This document shows positions 45,360 to 54,048 of a stretch of DNA of 64,000 bases, piece by piece. A program made the translations under genes and the position numbers. The DNA is from Ketobacter alkanivorans (GTDB lineage: Bacteria; Pseudomonadota; Gammaproteobacteria; Pseudomonadales; Ketobacteraceae), in assembly GCF_002863865.1 (NCBI RefSeq), contig NZ_CP022684.1:3005501-3069500 (forward strand). Direction: 5' to 3'. A model generated the notes under the pieces. The model had not been told where the DNA came from. It did not search any database and was given only the letters and a program-made list of their open reading frames with translations. Within the stretch, counting starts at the first letter, position 1, and every line of letters starts with the position of its first letter.

Positions 45360-46649
45360 GTGGTTGATCTGCTGAATCTGTTCTTGCTCATATTGGCCAG
45401 CGCCATTTTTGCCATGTCGGAAATTGCCGTGGCGGCTGCACGCAAAATCAAACTAATGGTGATGGCAGAGGAAGGCAGCACCAAAGCTGCGGATATTTTG
45501 GCATTGCAGGAAAACCCCGGCGCGTTTTTCGCCATGATTCAGATCGGGTTGAATGCGATCGCCATCATGGGCGGCATTTTAGGGGAGGCGGCCCTGACCC
45601 CTTATATCGAAGAGTTGATTCAAACGGTCTATCAAGGCCCGTTGCTGGAAAAGATCAGCTTTCCGATTTCGTTTCTTATCATAACGTCCTTATTCATCCT
45701 GTTTGCAGATCTGTTGCCAAAACGCCTGGCGATGATCATGCCGGAGAGCATTGCCATAAAGGTGATCACCCCAATGCGTTGGGTCACGGTGGCGTTGACG
45801 CCGCTGGTGCTGTTTTTTAATGGCATTACCAATGCGGTATTACGTTCACTCAAACTGCCGATTGCACAGAAGGAGGTGGTGACCACCGAAGATATCGTGG
45901 CCACCATTGGCGCAGGCCTGGATTCTGGTTCTGTGCAACCGCAGGAACTTCAGATCATTGAAAACGTGTTTGAACTTGAACAGCGCACGCTGTCCAGTGC
46001 GATGGTTCCCCGCGATAGTATTGTTTACTTCGATGTGGCAGACGAAAGTGCCGATATCAGTCAGGCCATTATCGATCACCCTCACAATACCTTTTTAGTC
46101 TGTGATGGCGGCTTGGATAAACTGATCGGGCTTATCGATTCCAAAGAGATATTGATAACCGTGTTAAAGGGCGAGTCGGCCAGGGTTTCCCCTGACGTGA
46201 TCAATAAAAATGTGTTCTACCTACCCGAAACCCTGTCGTTGGCGGATGCGTTAAATGCATTTAAAACCAAGCCGCAGCAATTGGCGGTGGTGGTGAACGA
46301 ATATGCGCTGATTGTCGGCGTGGTGACGGTAAAGGATCTTTTGAGCGGGTTTATGGGTGAGTTGATCACGCCCGCCGGTAAAGAGCTGATAGTGAAGCGT
46401 GATCAGGATTCATGGATTGTGGATGGCATGACGCCGGTTGGCGATGTGGCCCGTCACCTGGATATGGATGCTTTCCCGGATAAAAATCAGTATGACACGA
46501 TAGCCGGTTTTATTATCTTCAAACTCAAAAAGCTGCCCAAGTTAACCGACCACGTGGTGTATTCCGGTTATAAATTTGAAGTGATTGACTTGGAGGGTGT
46601 GAGGATTGCCCAGGTGTTGGTTACCAAGGTTAACTCTGCGCTGGGCTAA
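45360..46649 (+). CDS. paeA: YtfL/PaeA-like CNNM-CBS membrane protein (putative polyamine exporter)
   Basis: 429 residues. An N-terminal CNNM/DUF21 membrane domain with four hydrophobic segments (about 1-195; EISAAAARKIK-like MSEIAVAAARKIKLM is the signature) is followed by two CBS domains (about 205-330) and a CorC/HlyC C-terminal domain (about 345-425). The match is specifically to E. coli YtfL, reported as PaeA, which protects stationary-phase cells from cadaverine and putrescine. I take the GTG at 45360, five bases after GGAG; the frame extends 9 codons further. Function as exporter is inferred from homology and from ornithine decarboxylase upstream. Other CorC-family members were annotated as hemolysins or Mg/Co efflux proteins. 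Confidence 0.82.
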   Translation: MVDLLNLFLLILASAIFAMSEIAVAAARKIKLMVMAEEGSTKAADILALQENPGAFFAMIQIGLNAIAIMGGILGEAALTPYIEELIQTVYQGPLLEKISFPISFLIITSLFILFADLLPKRLAMIMPESIAIKVITPMRWVTVALTPLVLFFNGITNAVLRSLKLPIAQKEVVTTEDIVATIGAGLDSGSVQPQELQIIENVFELEQRTLSSAMVPRDSIVYFDVADESADISQAIIDHPHNTFLVCDGGLDKLIGLIDSKEILITVLKGESARVSPDVINKNVFYLPETLSLADALNAFKTKPQQLAVVVNEYALIVGVVTVKDLLSGFMGELITPAGKELIVKRDQDSWIVDGMTPVGDVARHLDMDAFPDKNQYDTIAGFIIFKLKKLPKLTDHVVYSGYKFEVIDLEGVRIAQVLVTKVNSALG

Positions 46650-46650
46650 G

Positions 46651-46689
46651 GGGTTCCAGCAGCAGGCTCCAATAGGAACCCGCTGCTGG
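46651..46689. terminator. Overlapping alternative hairpins between convergent paeA and manB
   Basis: Two inverted repeats interlock: GGGTTCC (46651-46657) with GGAACCC (46675-46681), and CCAGCAGC (46656-46663) with GCTGCTGG (46682-46689). They share two bases and cannot both form fully, so alternative structures are predicted in either transcript. There is no U-tract. Probably a bidirectional terminator. Confidence 0.45.
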
Positions 46690-46693
46690 CCGG

Positions 46694-48046
46694 TTAACTG
46701 GCGAACTGTTCTAATGCGTCCAACAATTCTTGAGTTTTAGCTTCCATCAATGGGATGTCGCCCCGTGATTCCACGTTCAGGCGTACCAGCGGTTCGGTAT
46801 TGGATCGTCGCAGATTAAAGCGCCAGTTCCCCATGTCCATGCTGAGGCCATCCACTTTACTGATTTGTTTGGCTTGCGCACGGTAAGTTTCTTCAACTGC
46901 GGCAATAGCGGCGGCTGAATCGTTGATGGTGCGATTGATCTCACCGCTGGCCGGGAAGGTAGCAATGCGCTCATCCACCAGTTGGGACAGGGTCTTGCCA
47001 GTTTGCGAGAGCAGGGACGACACCATCAGCCATGGGATCATACCGGAGTCGCAGTAAGCAAAGTCACGGAAGTAATGGTGTGCGCTCATCTCGCCGCCAT
47101 AGATGGCGTCTTCCTGCCGCATGCGTGCCTTGATAAAGGCATGGCCAGTTTTGCTTTCTACTGCAATGCCTCCGGCCTGTTCCACCAATTCAACGGTGTT
47201 CCAGGTGAGGCGAGGATCGTGAATAATGCGCGCGCCTTTTTCTTTCTGCAGGAACAGTTCTGCCAGCATGCCGACTATGTAATAGCCTTCAATAAAGCGG
47301 CCCTTTTCATCAAATAGAAAACAGCGATCGAAATCCCCATCCCAGGCGATACCGAAATCAGCTTTATGCTCCAGCAGAGTTTGCTCGGTAATTTTGCGGT
47401 TTTCGGGTAGCAGAGGGTTGGGTACGCCTTGCGGAAAATTGCCGTCCGGTTGATGCAGAACCTTGATGAACTGGAAGGGCAAGTGTGGTTCCAGTGCATC
47501 AATTACGATGCCGGCTCCACCATTGCCTGCGTTCACTACCACTTTGTAGTTGTTCAGCTGGCCGATATCCACGTAACCCAGCAGGTGTTGCACATAATCG
47601 GTCGTGATATCCAGAGGCTGCACTGAGCCTGGCTGGGGGGCGTCGGTGAATTCACCGGGTACGGCGGCTTTGATCTCCAGCAGACCGTTGTCGGAGCTGA
47701 TGGGGCGAGAGCCTGGGCCCACCAGTTTCATGCCGTTATAGTCTTTGGGGTTGTGGCTGGCGGTGACAGCGATGCCTCCATCGAGTTCATAGAAAAAGGT
47801 GGCGAAGTAGACTTGCTCGGTTCCGCTCAGGCCAATGTCGTATACGTCAGCACCGGCAGCAGTAAGCCCTTTGCGCAGTGCTGCCGCAAGGCTGGGGCTG
47901 GAAAGCCGAATGTCATAGCCGACAGCCACTTTTTTGGCACCGGTCACCGCTACATAGGCGCGGCCAATGCGTTCGACGATGTCTGCATTGAGTTGGTCGG
48001 GAACGCGACCACGGATGTCGTATGCCTTGAATGCTTCCAGATTCAT
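46694..48046 (-). CDS. manB: Phosphomannomutase / phosphoglucomutase
   Basis: 450 residues of the alpha-D-phosphohexomutase family. The N-terminal start is FKAYDIRGRVP, the phosphoserine loop is TASHNPKDYNG, the metal loop is DGDFDRCF, the sugar-binding loop GEMSAHHYFRDF and the phosphate-binding loop near the C-terminus RRSNTEPLVRL. It interconverts mannose (and often glucose) 6- and 1-phosphates, feeding GDP-mannose and surface polysaccharides. GEMSAHHYF favours phosphomannomutase over phosphoglucosamine mutase. It stands alone; metF lies upstream on the same strand. Confidence 0.93.
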   Translation of the reverse strand: MNLEAFKAYDIRGRVPDQLNADIVERIGRAYVAVTGAKKVAVGYDIRLSSPSLAAALRKGLTAAGADVYDIGLSGTEQVYFATFFYELDGGIAVTASHNPKDYNGMKLVGPGSRPISSDNGLLEIKAAVPGEFTDAPQPGSVQPLDITTDYVQHLLGYVDIGQLNNYKVVVNAGNGGAGIVIDALEPHLPFQFIKVLHQPDGNFPQGVPNPLLPENRKITEQTLLEHKADFGIAWDGDFDRCFLFDEKGRFIEGYYIVGMLAELFLQKEKGARIIHDPRLTWNTVELVEQAGGIAVESKTGHAFIKARMRQEDAIYGGEMSAHHYFRDFAYCDSGMIPWLMVSSLLSQTGKTLSQLVDERIATFPASGEINRTINDSAAAIAAVEETYRAQAKQISKVDGLSMDMGNWRFNLRRSNTEPLVRLNVESRGDIPLMEAKTQELLDALEQFAS

Positions 48047-48106
48047 AGTGAACTCTCTTCGGCCAAAATCAGATGGGTAATGGCCGAAGAGTATACCGTG
48101 GATTGT

Positions 48107-48958
48107 TTACAAATTCAGGTTGTTCCAGATGGCAAGGGTAGGCTCGGACTGGTTCATGGTATAAAAATGGATGCCGGGAGCACCCATTGCCAGCAGTTCC
48201 TCGCACAGACTGGTGACGATTTCTTCGCCCAGCTGTTTGATGGATTGCTCATCACCACGAAACGCTTCCATCCGCATGCGAATGAAGCGTGGGATCTCTG
48301 CGCCACACATGCTGGAAAAGCGCATCAGGTTGTCGTAGTTGATGATGGGCATGATGCCGGGGTAGATCGGCAGGTCCAGCCCCATCTTTTCGCAGCTGTC
48401 GACAAAGAACTTATAGGCGTCGACGTTGAAAAAGTACTGGGTGATGGCGCTGTCAGCACCGGCTTCTACTTTGGTTTTGAAAGCTTGCAAGTCGGCATCC
48501 ATGGATTTGGCCTGTGGATGCATTTCTGGATAGGCTGCCACTTCCAGATGAAAATGATCACCGGTCTGCTCGCGAATAAACCCCACCAGATCGCTGGCGT
48601 ATTTCAGTTCGCCTAATGAGGCGCCCATGCCAGAGGGCAAGTCGCCCCGCAAGGTGACGATGCGGTTAATGCCGTTGCTCTTATATTGGCCGAGCAGTTC
48701 CGCCAGTTGTGCCTTGGTGTCGCCTACGCAGGACAAGTGCGGGGCGGCGTCGATGCCGGTTTTGGCTTTGACATTCATGACGGTGTCAAAGGTACGGTCG
48801 CGGGTGGAGCCGCCAGCACCGTAGGTAACAGAGAAGAAGCTCGGCTTTTTCTCTGCCAGTTTTTGTTGTACGCCGTTAAGTTTTTCTACCCCGGCATCGG
48901 TTTTAGGGGGAAAGAACTCAAAGCTGAAACGCTTTTCGTATTGTTTTTGAGAATCCAT
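48107..48958 (-). CDS. metF: 5,10-methylenetetrahydrofolate reductase
   Basis: 283 residues, FAD-dependent TIM-barrel enzyme making 5-methyl-THF for methionine synthase. Conserved blocks are FSFEFFPPKTDAG, SVTYGAGGSTRD, NGINRIVTLRGDLP and EITQYFFNVD-like ITQYFFNVDAY. Last gene of the presumed sahR-metK-ahcY-metF unit; 55 bp follow the ahcY stop. Confidence 0.95.
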   Translation of the reverse strand: MDSQKQYEKRFSFEFFPPKTDAGVEKLNGVQQKLAEKKPSFFSVTYGAGGSTRDRTFDTVMNVKAKTGIDAAPHLSCVGDTKAQLAELLGQYKSNGINRIVTLRGDLPSGMGASLGELKYASDLVGFIREQTGDHFHLEVAAYPEMHPQAKSMDADLQAFKTKVEAGADSAITQYFFNVDAYKFFVDSCEKMGLDLPIYPGIMPIINYDNLMRFSSMCGAEIPRFIRMRMEAFRGDEQSIKQLGEEIVTSLCEELLAMGAPGIHFYTMNQSEPTLAIWNNLNL

Positions 48959-49013
48959 ATTATGGCCTTTGCTGCTTCAACGGCGGCGGCTTGTGGCCAC
49001 CGCCGTGCAGGGT

Positions 49014-50402
49014 TTAGTACTTGTAGCTGTCTGGCTTATAGGGGCCGTCAACGGGTACGTTGATGTATTTGGCTTGGGCGTCGGTCATGCGGGTAATGAC
49101 ACCGCCAAATCCGCGTACCATCTCGGCTGCTACTTCTTCGTCCAGCTTTTTCGGTAACACTTCAACGTACAGGTTGGACTGTTTTTCAGCAGCAGGCAGG
49201 TCAGCAAATTTACGTTCCCACAGATAGATCTGCGCCAACACCTGGTTAGCGAAAGAGCCGTCCATGATGCGAGAAGGGTGGCCAGTGGCGTTACCCAGGT
49301 TCACCAAGCGACCTTCAGATAGCAGGATCAGGTGATCGTTGTTGTCGGCGTTACGCACGATCTTGTGTACCTGCGGTTTTACTTCCTGCCATTCCCAGTT
49401 TTTACGCATGAAGGCGGTATCGATTTCGCTGTCGAAGTGGCCGATGTTGCAGACCACGGCACCGCTTTTCAGGGCCTTCAGCATGTTGGCATCGCACACG
49501 TTGACGTTACCGGTGGTGGTAACCACCAGATCGGTTTTGCCCAACAGATCGGTATCGATGCTGGCTTCGGTGCCGTCGTTGATGCCGTTTTTGAAAGGTG
49601 AAACTACTTCATAGCCATCCATGCAGGCTTGCATGGCGCAGATAGGGTCGATTTCAGTAACACGAACAATCATGCCTTCCTGACGCAGGGATGCAGCAGA
49701 ACCTTTGCCCACATCACCGTAACCGATGACCAGCGCTTTCTTGCCGGACAGCAGGTGGTCGGTACCGCGCTTGATGGCGTCGTTCAGACTGTGACGGCAA
49801 CCGTACTTGTTGTCGTTCTTGGACTTGGTCACCGCATCGTTAACGTTGATAGCAGGGACTTTTAGCGTGCCCGCTTCGAGCATCTCCAGCAGACGATGCA
49901 CGCCGGTGGTGGTTTCTTCTGAAATGCCGTGGATGCTGTCCAGCATGTGCGGGTATTTTTCGTGCAGGATCTGGGTCAGGTCACCGCCGTCGTCCAGAAT
50001 CATGTTGGCGTCCCATTCTTTGTCGCCTTGCAGAACGGTTTGCTCGATGCACCACCAGAACTCTTCTTCGGTTTCACCTTTCCAGGCGAACACAGGAATA
50101 CCCGCGGCTGCGATGGCAGCGGCAGCGTGATCCTGGGTGGAGAAAATGTTGCACGATGACCAGCGCACTTCCGCACCTAGTTCGATCAGGGTTTCGATCA
50201 GCACGGCGGTTTGAATCGTCATGTGGATACAGCCCATGATCTTGGCGCCTTTCAGGGGCTGATCGGCTTTGTACTTGGTGCGCAGTGCCATCAGGGCGGG
50301 CATTTCGCCTTCGGCGATCTCGATTTCACGACGGCCCCAGTCGGCCAGAGAAATGTCAGCTACTTTGTAATCGGTAAAATTGTTTTCCAGTACGGCATTC
50401 AT
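49014..50402 (-). CDS. ahcY: S-adenosylhomocysteine hydrolase
   Basis: 462 residues; cleaves S-adenosylhomocysteine to homocysteine and adenosine with bound NAD. The NAD-binding motif is [25 protein letters not shown] and the C-terminal PDSYKY are typical, the latter completing the neighbouring subunit's site. The 27-bp gap to metK is too short for the SAH riboswitch found upstream of ahcY in some relatives. Control therefore probably comes from the upstream regulator. Confidence 0.97.
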   Translation of the reverse strand: MNAVLENNFTDYKVADISLADWGRREIEIAEGEMPALMALRTKYKADQPLKGAKIMGCIHMTIQTAVLIETLIELGAEVRWSSCNIFSTQDHAAAAIAAAGIPVFAWKGETEEEFWWCIEQTVLQGDKEWDANMILDDGGDLTQILHEKYPHMLDSIHGISEETTTGVHRLLEMLEAGTLKVPAINVNDAVTKSKNDNKYGCRHSLNDAIKRGTDHLLSGKKALVIGYGDVGKGSAASLRQEGMIVRVTEIDPICAMQACMDGYEVVSPFKNGINDGTEASIDTDLLGKTDLVVTTTGNVNVCDANMLKALKSGAVVCNIGHFDSEIDTAFMRKNWEWQEVKPQVHKIVRNADNNDHLILLSEGRLVNLGNATGHPSRIMDGSFANQVLAQIYLWERKFADLPAAEKQSNLYVEVLPKKLDEEVAAEMVRGFGGVITRMTDAQAKYINVPVDGPYKPDSYKY

Positions 50403-50429
50403 AATGTTTGCCTCTTCCTTTTGGGTGAA

Positions 50430-51590
50430 TTAGAGGTTGGCAGCAGCGCGCAGGGCGTCGGCTTTATCGGTGTTTTCCCAGGTGAAGCCCTGTTCTTCGC
50501 GACCGAAGTGGCCGTAGGCGGCAGTGGCGCGATAGATGGGGCGACGCAGATCCAGCATTTCGATTACGCCCCGTGGACGCAGGTCAAAGTTTTCACGGAC
50601 CAGTGCTGCGATCTGTTCTTCGCTTACCTTGTTGGTGCCGAAGGTGTTGATGGAGATGGAGGTAGGCTCGGCCACGCCGATGGCGTAGGACACCTGGATC
50701 TCACACTTGTCGGCCAAGCCTGCGGCAACCACGTTCTTGGCAACATAGCGGCCAGCGTAGGCAGCGGAGCGATCCACTTTGGATGGATCTTTTCCAGAGA
50801 ACGCACCACCACCGTGACGTGCAGCGCCGCCGTAGGTGTCTACGATGATTTTACGACCGGTCAGGCCGCAGTCACCTACGGGGCCACCGATGATGAACTG
50901 GCCGGTGGGGTTGATGTGGTATTTGGTGCCTTTGTGCAGCCATTCTGCTGGCAGAACGTGTTTGACCACTTCTTCCATGATGGCTTCTTGCAGGTCTGCC
51001 AGCTTGATGTCTTCGTCGTGCTGGGTGGACAGCACCACGGCTTCTACCGCGACTGGTTTGCCGTTTTCATAGCGCAGGGTTACCTGGCTTTTGGCATCGG
51101 GGCGCAACCAGGGCAGGATGCTGTTTTTGCGCAGGTATGCCTGACGCTGCACCAGTCGGTGGCTGTAGTGGATGGCGGCGGGCATCAGTACGTCGGTTTC
51201 GTTGGTGGCGTAACCGAACATCAAGCCCTGGTCACCGGCGCCCAGATCTTTCTGTTCGCCTTCGTCTACGCCCATGGCGATGTCGGCTGACTGTTTGCCG
51301 ATGGCGTTCAACACGGCACAAGATGCACCATCAAAACCTACGTCAGAGCTGTTGTAGCCAATGTCCAGAATCACATTGCGCACGATGTCTTCCAGATCCA
51401 CGTAAGTATTGGTGCGCACTTCACCGGCGATGATGGCCATACCGGTCTTTACCATGGTTTCTACGGCAACACGGGCGTGGGGATCGTCTTTGATGATCGC
51501 ATCCAGAACGGCGTCTGAAATCTGGTCGGCCATTTTATCGGGATGGCCTTCGGAAACAGACTCGGAGGTGAAGATGGAGTATTCGCTCAT
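50430..51590 (-). CDS. metK: S-adenosylmethionine synthetase
   Basis: 386 residues; makes SAM from methionine and ATP. The signatures [29 protein letters not shown] and [19 protein letters not shown] are intact. It follows the sahR-like gene by 51 bp and precedes ahcY by 27 bp. Together with metF and ahcY it covers most of the SAM cycle; methionine synthase is not in the window. Confidence 0.97.
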   Translation of the reverse strand: MSEYSIFTSESVSEGHPDKMADQISDAVLDAIIKDDPHARVAVETMVKTGMAIIAGEVRTNTYVDLEDIVRNVILDIGYNSSDVGFDGASCAVLNAIGKQSADIAMGVDEGEQKDLGAGDQGLMFGYATNETDVLMPAAIHYSHRLVQRQAYLRKNSILPWLRPDAKSQVTLRYENGKPVAVEAVVLSTQHDEDIKLADLQEAIMEEVVKHVLPAEWLHKGTKYHINPTGQFIIGGPVGDCGLTGRKIIVDTYGGAARHGGGAFSGKDPSKVDRSAAYAGRYVAKNVVAAGLADKCEIQVSYAIGVAEPTSISINTFGTNKVSEEQIAALVRENFDLRPRGVIEMLDLRRPIYRATAAYGHFGREEQGFTWENTDKADALRAAANL

Positions 51591-51641
51591 TGCACTGGGT
51601 TCCTTTCTAACGAAGTTGGCAAAGTTAAGGAGTTGTTTAAT

Positions 51642-52625
51642 TTATTCCGGTTTATCAAAACGTCTTACCTGTATCTGGAAGCCGTTGCGCAGCCCCACAT
51701 ACAAACTTTCGGTGCTTTCCAATCCGGCATCTTGCGCCCAATCGGTTAATTCTTCGGGGTCAAACCCCAGCCACAAATCGCCGCAGCTCTGTTTGGCCCA
51801 ATCCTGATCGTGACGACACAGGTCGGCAACGATCAGGGCTCCGCCGGGTTGCAGCAATTGGGCGCAGTCTTCAAACACGTCCGCTGGTGACGGTACATGG
51901 TGCAGCACCATGTTGCAGATAATGCGATCGACCTTGATGCCCTGTTTGATGGCGGCCTCGGTATCCGCTTGCAGCAGGGTGACATTATCCAGTTGTTGTT
52001 GCTGGCGTAGGGCATCGGCTTTCTCGAGCATCTCTCGCGAGATGTCGATGGCGGTAACCTGATGGAACAAACCTGCCAGTGTTGCCAAGAATGCACCTTC
52101 GCCGGGGCCAATTTCCAGCGCCTGTTGCCCCTTATGCGGATTCGTTTGAAGCAGCAGGTCTTTTACGCTGTCAGCGTATTGATCGAACAGGGCAATCAGC
52201 TCTTGCTGCTCGCGGAACTGCTCCGCGTGGCGATCAAAAAACTCGCGGGCGGCTTCTTCTCGCCCCTGTTTAATGCCTTCGATACGCTGGCGAGTGTCAT
52301 CGCTTATGGCTATCTGGTCTATGGCGCAAAACAGAGCGTTCAGTAGTTGGCCTTGGGGCTGATTCTGATCGGGCAGCATGCGTCGATAGAAGATGGAGTT
52401 GCCTTCGCGCCGGGTGGTGACGGCACCGGCCTTGGCCAGCACTTTCAGGTGGTGGCTCATGGCAGGCTGCTTGGTGTCGAAAATGTCACACAGCTCCAGC
52501 ACGCCAAACGAGTCCGTCTTCAGGGCTCGCAGCACCTCCAAACGCAACGGATCACCGGTTCCCTTGCATAATTGGGCCAGGGAATTCAGGTGATCAGCGG
52601 TGACAGGGGGCAGGCTAGCGTTCAT
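51642..52625 (-). CDS. sahR: SahR-like ArsR regulator fused to a SAM-methyltransferase domain
   Basis: 327 residues. The N-terminal ArsR winged helix (about residues 10-95) has recognition region KQPAMSHHLKVLAKAGAV and wing TRREGNSIFYRR. The C-terminal class I methyltransferase-like domain (about 150-310) has ALEIGPGEGAFLATL and ends its sugar-binding strand in ID. Proteobacterial SahR regulators with this fusion control SAM-cycle genes in response to S-adenosylhomocysteine, and the downstream genes here are exactly those. The methyltransferase-like domain probably serves as the ligand sensor. The ATG has no Shine-Dalgarno (CCCCC precedes it) and lies 8 bp from a predicted -10, so a leaderless mRNA is likely. 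Confidence 0.85.
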   Translation of the reverse strand: MNASLPPVTADHLNSLAQLCKGTGDPLRLEVLRALKTDSFGVLELCDIFDTKQPAMSHHLKVLAKAGAVTTRREGNSIFYRRMLPDQNQPQGQLLNALFCAIDQIAISDDTRQRIEGIKQGREEAAREFFDRHAEQFREQQELIALFDQYADSVKDLLLQTNPHKGQQALEIGPGEGAFLATLAGLFHQVTAIDISREMLEKADALRQQQQLDNVTLLQADTEAAIKQGIKVDRIICNMVLHHVPSPADVFEDCAQLLQPGGALIVADLCRHDQDWAKQSCGDLWLGFDPEELTDWAQDAGLESTESLYVGLRNGFQIQVRRFDKPE

Positions 52626-52633
52626 GGGGGAGA

Positions 52634-52662
52634 AGTCTAGCAGCGTTTAAAACCTATATCAA
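52634..52662 (-). promoter_or_regulatory. Predicted promoter of the sahR-metK-ahcY-metF operon
   Basis: On the minus strand, -35 TTGATA (52657-52662), 17-bp spacer, -10 TAGACT (52634-52639). The first base of the sahR start codon is 52625, only eight bases past the -10, which predicts transcription starting at or within a base or two of the AUG. The -35 lies in the left arm of the inverted repeat. Confidence 0.6.
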
Positions 52663-52683
52663 AATATTTCGATATAGGTTTTA
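52648..52683. promoter_or_regulatory. Operator: 13-bp inverted repeat over the sahR promoter
   Basis: TAAAACCTATATC (52648-52660) and its exact complement GATATAGGTTTTA (52671-52683) flank AAAATATTTC. Long AT-rich dyads of this kind are typical of ArsR-family operators. Overlap with the -35 predicts repression of the operon by SahR itself. Confidence 0.7.
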
Positions 52684-52703
52684 GGGTTTGTCCAGGTTTG
52701 GGT

Positions 52704-53342
52704 TTAGTAGTCTTCCTGGCTGCCCCTGCGCCATTTCTTCAGCTTGGCGCTCAAGCCGTGAAAGAACTTGTGCTTGCTGTTGGCGGCTTCGCTGGTGAGG
52801 AAGTTGATTTGAATGGACTGGCGTTTGCCTTCGAAGGAAGGGTAGCCGTGCCAGCCGTGATCGGTGACTTTGAAGGCCATGAGGGTGCCGGGGCCGGGGA
52901 CGATCTCGTCGGCGTAATCTTCCATGTCATCGGCGCTGCGCAGCACTCGTAATTTACCGGTGGGGGCACTCCATTCCTCATTTAGATAGATGAGGATGGT
53001 GAGCACCTTGGTTTTGGAGTCGGTGTGGATGCGGCCGTCTTTTTTGCGGGAATGGCCCCGCAGGGTGATCATCATCGGCAGATCCATGATGTCCACCTCG
53101 AACTTGTCGCACAGTATGCGGCGGAACTCCGGGGTATCCAGTGATTTGAGGAATTTGTCGAATTCTGGGCCGATCTTGACGTCATCAAGATTGTAACTGC
53201 CGCCATCGTGTATTTTTGGGAAATCGGCGATAACGGCTTTCACGGCGGCATCGGAAATGGATCTTTCCACGGTGAAGTAAGGATACGGCTGGCTGTTGAG
53301 GCTGGCGTTTTGCAGAGCTTCGAGGTTGAGAATGTTGGTCAT
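52704..53342 (-). CDS. 2-oxoglutarate/Fe(II)-dependent oxygenase
   Basis: 212 residues of the prolyl-4-hydroxylase-like 2OG-Fe(II) oxygenases. The iron ligands are in RIHTDSKTKVLTILIYLNEE (His-x-Asp) and DHGWHGYP (distal His), with the 2OG-binding Arg in RQSIQINF. Substrate unknown; relatives modify proteins, small molecules or sugars. The strand is shared with the SAM operon, but the sahR operator and promoter lie between, so it is probably a separate unit. An iron- and oxygen-dependent activity is inferred from the intact facial triad. Confidence 0.82.
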   Translation of the reverse strand: MTNILNLEALQNASLNSQPYPYFTVERSISDAAVKAVIADFPKIHDGGSYNLDDVKIGPEFDKFLKSLDTPEFRRILCDKFEVDIMDLPMMITLRGHSRKKDGRIHTDSKTKVLTILIYLNEEWSAPTGKLRVLRSADDMEDYADEIVPGPGTLMAFKVTDHGWHGYPSFEGKRQSIQINFLTSEAANSKHKFFHGLSAKLKKWRRGSQEDY

Positions 53343-53495
53343 AATTTGATCCGAAAGCGGTTGGCTCAGTTGGCTTCTTGTCTGGGCAAAAGTATAGGGA
53401 GTTTGGCAGGCGTGAAAAAGCGATATTCATCCATTGATTGACCTGGGTAAAAGCTTTAGCGTTTGCGGCTGAAACTGAATCAGATGGAGGGTTCC

Positions 53496-53942
53496 ATGCA
53501 GGCTCTTGTGCAGAGTTGCCTTAGCGGGCGGATGAATCGGGTCAATTATGTGGCGGTGACGGTGGTTGCCCTGTATCTGTTGCCGTTATTGCTGGGGGCG
53601 TTGTTTTTGGGTCTGGGGTTGCCGATCTATATGGGGTTTGGTTCCGGTGGCAAAAGTTTGATCAGTTTGATGGGCTTTTGGTATCTCCAGATTCCGATAT
53701 TTGCCTGGGCTACGCTGCTGCGGGTGCAGGATCTGGGCTGGCCGCGATGGGCTGCGGCCTTGTTGTGGCTGCCCTTGGTTAATTTTGTGATCTGGTTCTG
53801 GCCGGGGCAGGCGGGATCAAACCGGTGGGGAGAGCAACCCGCCAGTGCAGGTTGGCCCGGGCGAGTGATCTGTTTTGGCGCGCCACTGTGGGTGATGCTG
53901 TCTTATGGGGTGGTGTTGCTGGTGTTAGTGCGGATTCATTAG
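53496..53942 (+). CDS. DUF805 family membrane protein
   Basis: 148 residues with about four hydrophobic segments. DUF805 signatures are visible: SGRMNRVNY near the N-terminus, LLRVQDLGWPRWAAALLW in the middle, and FWPGQAGSNRWGEQPA before the last helix. Inner-membrane family of unknown function. The frame opens at 53463, but the ATG at 53496 has TGGAGG five bases upstream. Confidence 0.78.
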   Translation: MQALVQSCLSGRMNRVNYVAVTVVALYLLPLLLGALFLGLGLPIYMGFGSGGKSLISLMGFWYLQIPIFAWATLLRVQDLGWPRWAAALLWLPLVNFVIWFWPGQAGSNRWGEQPASAGWPGRVICFGAPLWVMLSYGVVLLVLVRIH

Positions 53943-54048
53943 TGGAGTAGAATAACAGGCTAGTCCTACATTAAATTATGGCATTTTGTGTCAGGATGCT
54001 GAGACACCTTCTGCAGGTGTTAACGCTTATGTTTCTAAGGTCGCAAGT

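Noticed and set aside
46651..46689. An H-type pseudoknot formed by both inverted repeats together
   Set aside because: With no bases in the two connecting loops both stems cannot form at full length; alternative hairpins are more realistic.
50403..50429. A possible SAH or SAM riboswitch before ahcY or metK
   Set aside because: The gaps (27 and 51 bp) are too short for the known structures and show no matching stems.
50211..51290. A 359-codon open frame antisense to ahcY and metK
   Set aside because: It spans two well-identified genes on the other strand and has no recognisable protein features.
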